Shown here: positions 61,074-64,000 of the stretch, in pieces
Layout: each line of letters begins with the position of its first letter
How positions within the stretch are numbered: the first letter of the stretch is position 1
Assembly: GCF_000621725.1 (NCBI RefSeq)
Contig: NZ_JHXM01000021.1
Location: 1 to 64,000, forward strand
DNA length: 64,000 bases
From: Xylanibacter brevis ATCC 19188
Lineage (GTDB): Bacteria; Bacteroidota; Bacteroidia; Bacteroidales; Bacteroidaceae
Direction: 5' to 3'
Notes under the pieces: model-generated
What the model saw: only the letters and a program-made list of their open reading frames with translations
What the model was told of the DNA's origin: nothing
Database searches by the model: none
Program-made: the position numbers and the translations under genes

Positions 61074-62352
61074 CCTTTTGCTTATGTTGACCTTTGTTTT
61101 GTCCCTTAGAAGCGCCTTTGTGCGTTCCTTTGCCTGTTCCCTTGGTGTTTCTCTTGTGGGGTTTTCCGTTTCTTCCCGAATGTTTCTTCTTCTCTATTAT
61201 CTTGTATTCGGGTCCTTCACCAAGTCCTTCTGGTAATGTGTTTTTATCAACAACTTTCTCCAGAAATTTCTCAATCTGCTGGAATTGCTTCATGTCTTTC
61301 TCATTGACAAATGTTATGGCTACACCATCACGATCAGCACGAGCAGTTCTTCCTATACGGTGAACGTAATCTTCGGCATCATTTGGTACATCAAAGTTGA
61401 TGACCGTTTGAATATCGTCAATATCGATGCCGCGACTTACAATATCTGTAGCTACCAAAACATCAATTTGTCCAGCTTTGAATTGATACATTACCTCGTC
61501 TCTTTCTGCTTGGGTCAAATCAGAATGCATCGGAGCACAGTTGATTTTCATTTTCTGTAGCGTCCTATTAATTTCTTTCACTCTGTCTTTCTTTCCACAG
61601 AATATAATGACGCGCTTGAATTCTCCCTGTTTGAAAAGATGTTCAATGATCTTTACCTTTTGCGGATCATAGCAAACATAAGCAGATTGTTGTATCTTTT
61701 CCGCTGGCTTGCTCACCTTTAATTTGACCTCTACGGGGTCTTTCAGCAGGGAAACGGCTAACTCACGAATCTTGCTCGGCATAGTGGCAGAGAACATGAC
61801 TTTCTGGCAAGTATCGGGAAGTAGCTTATTGATTTGAAGGATGTCTTCAGAAAAACCCATATCTAACATTCTGTCTGCTTCGTCCAGTACAAAGAATGAT
61901 GTTTTAGACAAATCGAGGTTTCCAACCTTCAAGTGACTGAGAAGTCTTCCTGGTGTTGCAATAACTACCGGTGCGCCTCCACGAAGACTTTTTATCTCTT
62001 GGTCGAAGCGTGATCCGTCGTTACCTCCATAAACAGCTATCGATGATACATTATCAAGATAATAGCTGAAGCCCTCCATAGCCTGATCTATCTGTTGGGC
62101 CAATTCTCGAGTTGGCGACATGATGATACAGTTGATGGCATCGTCGGGGAATCCTCCGTCGTCGAGCATGCTTAGAATAGGCAGTAGGTAGGCCGCTGTT
62201 TTACCAGTACCCGTTTGTGCCACGCCTAATACATCGTGTCCGTCAAGTATTTCTGGTATGCACTTCTCCTGTATAGGAGTCATCTCGTCAAAGTGCATAT
62301 CATAGAGTGCATCTAGAATGTTGTCGTTTAAATATGTTTCTTCAAATGTCAT
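61054..62352 (-). CDS. DEAD-box RNA helicase
   Basis: The 432-residue protein is read from ATG 62352, five bases past the permease stop. It has the Q motif (MHFDEMTPIQEKCIPEILDG), Walker A AQTGTGKT, PTRELA, DEAD (VLDEADRMLDMGF), SAT, and HRIGRTAR. The C-terminal ~35 residues are a Lys/Gly-rich tail (GTGKGTHKGASKGQNKGQ) that probably binds RNA, as in RhlE/CsdA-type helicases. Confidence 0.94.
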   Translation of the reverse strand: MTFEETYLNDNILDALYDMHFDEMTPIQEKCIPEILDGHDVLGVAQTGTGKTAAYLLPILSMLDDGGFPDDAINCIIMSPTRELAQQIDQAMEGFSYYLDNVSSIAVYGGNDGSRFDQEIKSLRGGAPVVIATPGRLLSHLKVGNLDLSKTSFFVLDEADRMLDMGFSEDILQINKLLPDTCQKVMFSATMPSKIRELAVSLLKDPVEVKLKVSKPAEKIQQSAYVCYDPQKVKIIEHLFKQGEFKRVIIFCGKKDRVKEINRTLQKMKINCAPMHSDLTQAERDEVMYQFKAGQIDVLVATDIVSRGIDIDDIQTVINFDVPNDAEDYVHRIGRTARADRDGVAITFVNEKDMKQFQQIEKFLEKVVDKNTLPEGLGEGPEYKIIEKKKHSGRNGKPHKRNTKGTGKGTHKGASKGQNKGQHKQKGKSEEK

Positions 62353-62354
62353 AG

Positions 62355-63485
62355 TCAATTTGGTGCTTGCCTATAGCAATAATAGGCGATTAATGCATAT
62401 AAAATATTGGGGATCCACACGGCTAAAAACGGTGGAGCACTGGCGTTGATAGCAAATGTAGAGCTCACTGTCTGCAGCAGGATATAAGAGAAAGATAAAC
62501 CTAATCCTATGCCAAGATAAAGTCCCATACCACCTTTTCGTTTTCTGGATGAAAGTGATGCTCCGATAATGGTCAAAATGAAAGATGCGAACGATGTAGC
62601 TATGCGCTTGTGATATTCTACTTCATACTGAACCACATTAACCGAGCCGCGTTCTTGTTGCTTGTTGATGTAACGCTTGAGTTCAGGTGACGTGAAAGTT
62701 TCCTGTTGACCTTTAGAATATACCAAGTCCATAGGTTCCATGATGATGGTGGTATCCATTTCGGTTCCAGTGGTGATGTGTTCGCGCAATCCTTTCAGTG
62801 TTCTAATCTTATAGTTGATTGCCCTCCATTGATAACGAGAATCGCTGATAGTGTCATACTGAATCACATTAGCCGTCATGTGGCTCACCAGTTTTTTATC
62901 TTCAAATTTATCTAAAGTAAATCCATAACCTCGTTTGGTGAGATTATCATACGACTGCATGAAAGCAATGACTCCGGGACCGACTTGAAGCTGAACATTT
63001 GTCGCAGAAGTATTCTTGCGCTTGTTTTTGTACTGAGTCTCAAAGTTTTGTCTAATAACATTTCCTTTTGGAATGAGAAAAGCTGACAAATAGAAATTCA
63101 GTCCTGCGATGATTGCTGCCGAGATAAGATAAGGCCTTAAGAGTCTTTTGAAACTTGTGCCAGAAGCCAACATGGCTATAATCTCAGAGTTGCCTGCCAA
63201 TTTTGATGTAAAAAAGATGACGGCAATAAATACAAACAACGGTGAGAAAAGGCTTGCATAGTATGGGATAAAGTTGGCGTAGTAGTCGAAGATAATGGCC
63301 TTCCAAGGCGCATGATTGTTCGAGAACTTTGCCAGGTTCTCGTTGAAATCAAACACGATGGAAATAGAGATTATCAAGAAGATAGAATAAATATAGGTTC
63401 CGATGAACTTCGAGATAATATACCTGTCTATGCGCGTTAAGAAGAGCTTGACAGGATTCTGAATCTTCAACTTATGCATCTTCAT
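62355..63485 (-). CDS. LptF/LptG-family permease
   Basis: The 376-residue membrane protein has about six transmembrane helices with a large periplasmic domain between helices 3 and 4, as in the LptF/LptG subunits that drive lipopolysaccharide export. LTRIDRYIISKFIGTYIYSI at the start and SRKRKGGMGLYLGIGLGLSF near the end are typical. It overlaps tgt by 4 bp. Confidence 0.92.
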   Translation of the reverse strand: MKMHKLKIQNPVKLFLTRIDRYIISKFIGTYIYSIFLIISISIVFDFNENLAKFSNNHAPWKAIIFDYYANFIPYYASLFSPLFVFIAVIFFTSKLAGNSEIIAMLASGTSFKRLLRPYLISAAIIAGLNFYLSAFLIPKGNVIRQNFETQYKNKRKNTSATNVQLQVGPGVIAFMQSYDNLTKRGYGFTLDKFEDKKLVSHMTANVIQYDTISDSRYQWRAINYKIRTLKGLREHITTGTEMDTTIIMEPMDLVYSKGQQETFTSPELKRYINKQQERGSVNVVQYEVEYHKRIATSFASFILTIIGASLSSRKRKGGMGLYLGIGLGLSFSYILLQTVSSTFAINASAPPFLAVWIPNILYALIAYYCYRQAPN

Positions 63486-64000
63486 ACTCTACGTCCTAAA
63501 TTGTCAATTACCGAACGTTTCCACATACTGAAGTCTCCTTGTTCTATGTGCTTTCTTGCATCTGATACCAAGCGTAGGTAGAAGGCAAGATTGTGAATTG
63601 AAGCAATTTGCATAGCTAACAACTCTTGTGCCTTAAAAAGATGGTGCAGATAGGCTTTACTATGAAGACGGTCTATGTCGCATCCGTCAGGATCAATAGG
63701 AGAAAAATCCTGTTCCCATTTTTTGTTGCGAATGTTGATGGTTCCTTCATAAGTGAAGAGCATTGCGTTGCGACCATTGCGAGTAGGCATTACACAGTCG
63801 AACATATCAACACCACGTTCGATGCCTTCCAGAATGTTTTGAGGTGTGCCTACACCCATCAAATAGCGAGGCTTGTCCTTAGGAAGAATAGCATTCACCA
63901 CCTCAATCATATCGTACATCACCTCAGTGGGTTCACCTACAGCCAAACCCCCGATAGCATTTCCGTCAGCACCTTTGTCGGCTACGTGTTTTGCGGCTTC
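63482..64000 (-). CDS. tgt: Queuine tRNA-ribosyltransferase, 3' part
   Basis: The 5' end lies beyond the right edge; the visible 172 codons continue open to position 64000. GNAIGGLAVGEPTEVMYDMI, RYLMGVGTPQNILEGIERGVDMFDCVMPTRNGRN and AYLHHLF match Tgt, which exchanges guanine-34 for queuine or preQ1. The usual zinc-binding CxCxxC is not seen: DPDGCDIDRLHSKAY keeps only one cysteine. Bacteroidota enzymes may lack this site. Confidence 0.93.
   Translation of the reverse strand, partial: EAAKHVADKGADGNAIGGLAVGEPTEVMYDMIEVVNAILPKDKPRYLMGVGTPQNILEGIERGVDMFDCVMPTRNGRNAMLFTYEGTINIRNKKWEQDFSPIDPDGCDIDRLHSKAYLHHLFKAQELLAMQIASIHNLAFYLRLVSDARKHIEQGDFSMWKRSVIDNLGRRV

Overview
The window looks like a chromosomal segment of a Bacteroidales bacterium, most likely Prevotella or a close relative. 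The evidence is the repeated Bacteroidota promoter signature (TAnnTTTGC, occasionally with TTTG about 20 bp upstream) in front of genes and operons, a short RpoD of 290 residues, a GT3-type glycogen synthase, Bacteroidota-specific families (DUF4421, DUF1460, DUF3256, DUF4296, DUF5686, VirE_N/DUF3987) and C-terminal domains resembling type IX secretion sorting signals. The species is not identified.

Layout. Positions 1-6.2 kb form an accessory, probably defensive patch: a 36-bp perfect inverted repeat, a type ISP/IIG-like restriction-modification enzyme, an AbiH-like protein, and a Fic protein bracketed by two ~97-bp direct repeats and REP-like fragments. Positions 6.2-12.1 kb hold a mobile-element-like module: UmuD/S24 peptidase fusion, an array of ACTCTCAAA repeats, KilAC antirepressor-like protein, two small unknowns, a VirE_N/DUF3987 primase/helicase-like protein and a P5-like protein, ending beside tRNA-Arg(TCT). 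No integrase or att repeat was found. From 12.3 to 18.7 kb runs a tightly packed minus-strand operon (unknown 89-aa protein, PlsC-like acyltransferase, secreted amidase, unknown 108-aa protein, YgiQ radical SAM protein, PP2C-like phosphatase). Then follow hisB, a membrane protein, an oxidoreductase/outer-membrane protein/DUF1460 operon, a ferredoxin-flavodoxin protein and a glycogen synthase/phosphorylase operon.

After 29.5 kb come a 58-aa membrane protein, rpsF-rpsR-rplI, a broken C10 protease-lectin gene (pseudogene), a small acidic lipoprotein, mtaB plus a GT2 glycosyltransferase, and addAB. An IS110-family element with a structured leader that may encode a bridge RNA sits just upstream of addA. 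Next are a DUF5686 outer-membrane protein, a striking 22-bp-phased array of degenerate palindromes, rpoD, the mannonate genes (SDR, uxuA), a nine-gene operon led by ileS (DksA-like, lspA, DUF4296, small protein, NupG-like, DUF151, rsmE, DUF3256), a minus-strand cell-envelope/ECF sigma operon, a DEAD-box helicase, an LptF/G permease and the 3' part of tgt running off the right edge.

Most of 12-64 kb is ordinary core genome. The parts that are hard to explain are the phased palindrome array at 45.5-45.8 kb, the repeat-flanked defence patch, the repeat-rich S24/VirE module, and the IS110 leader.
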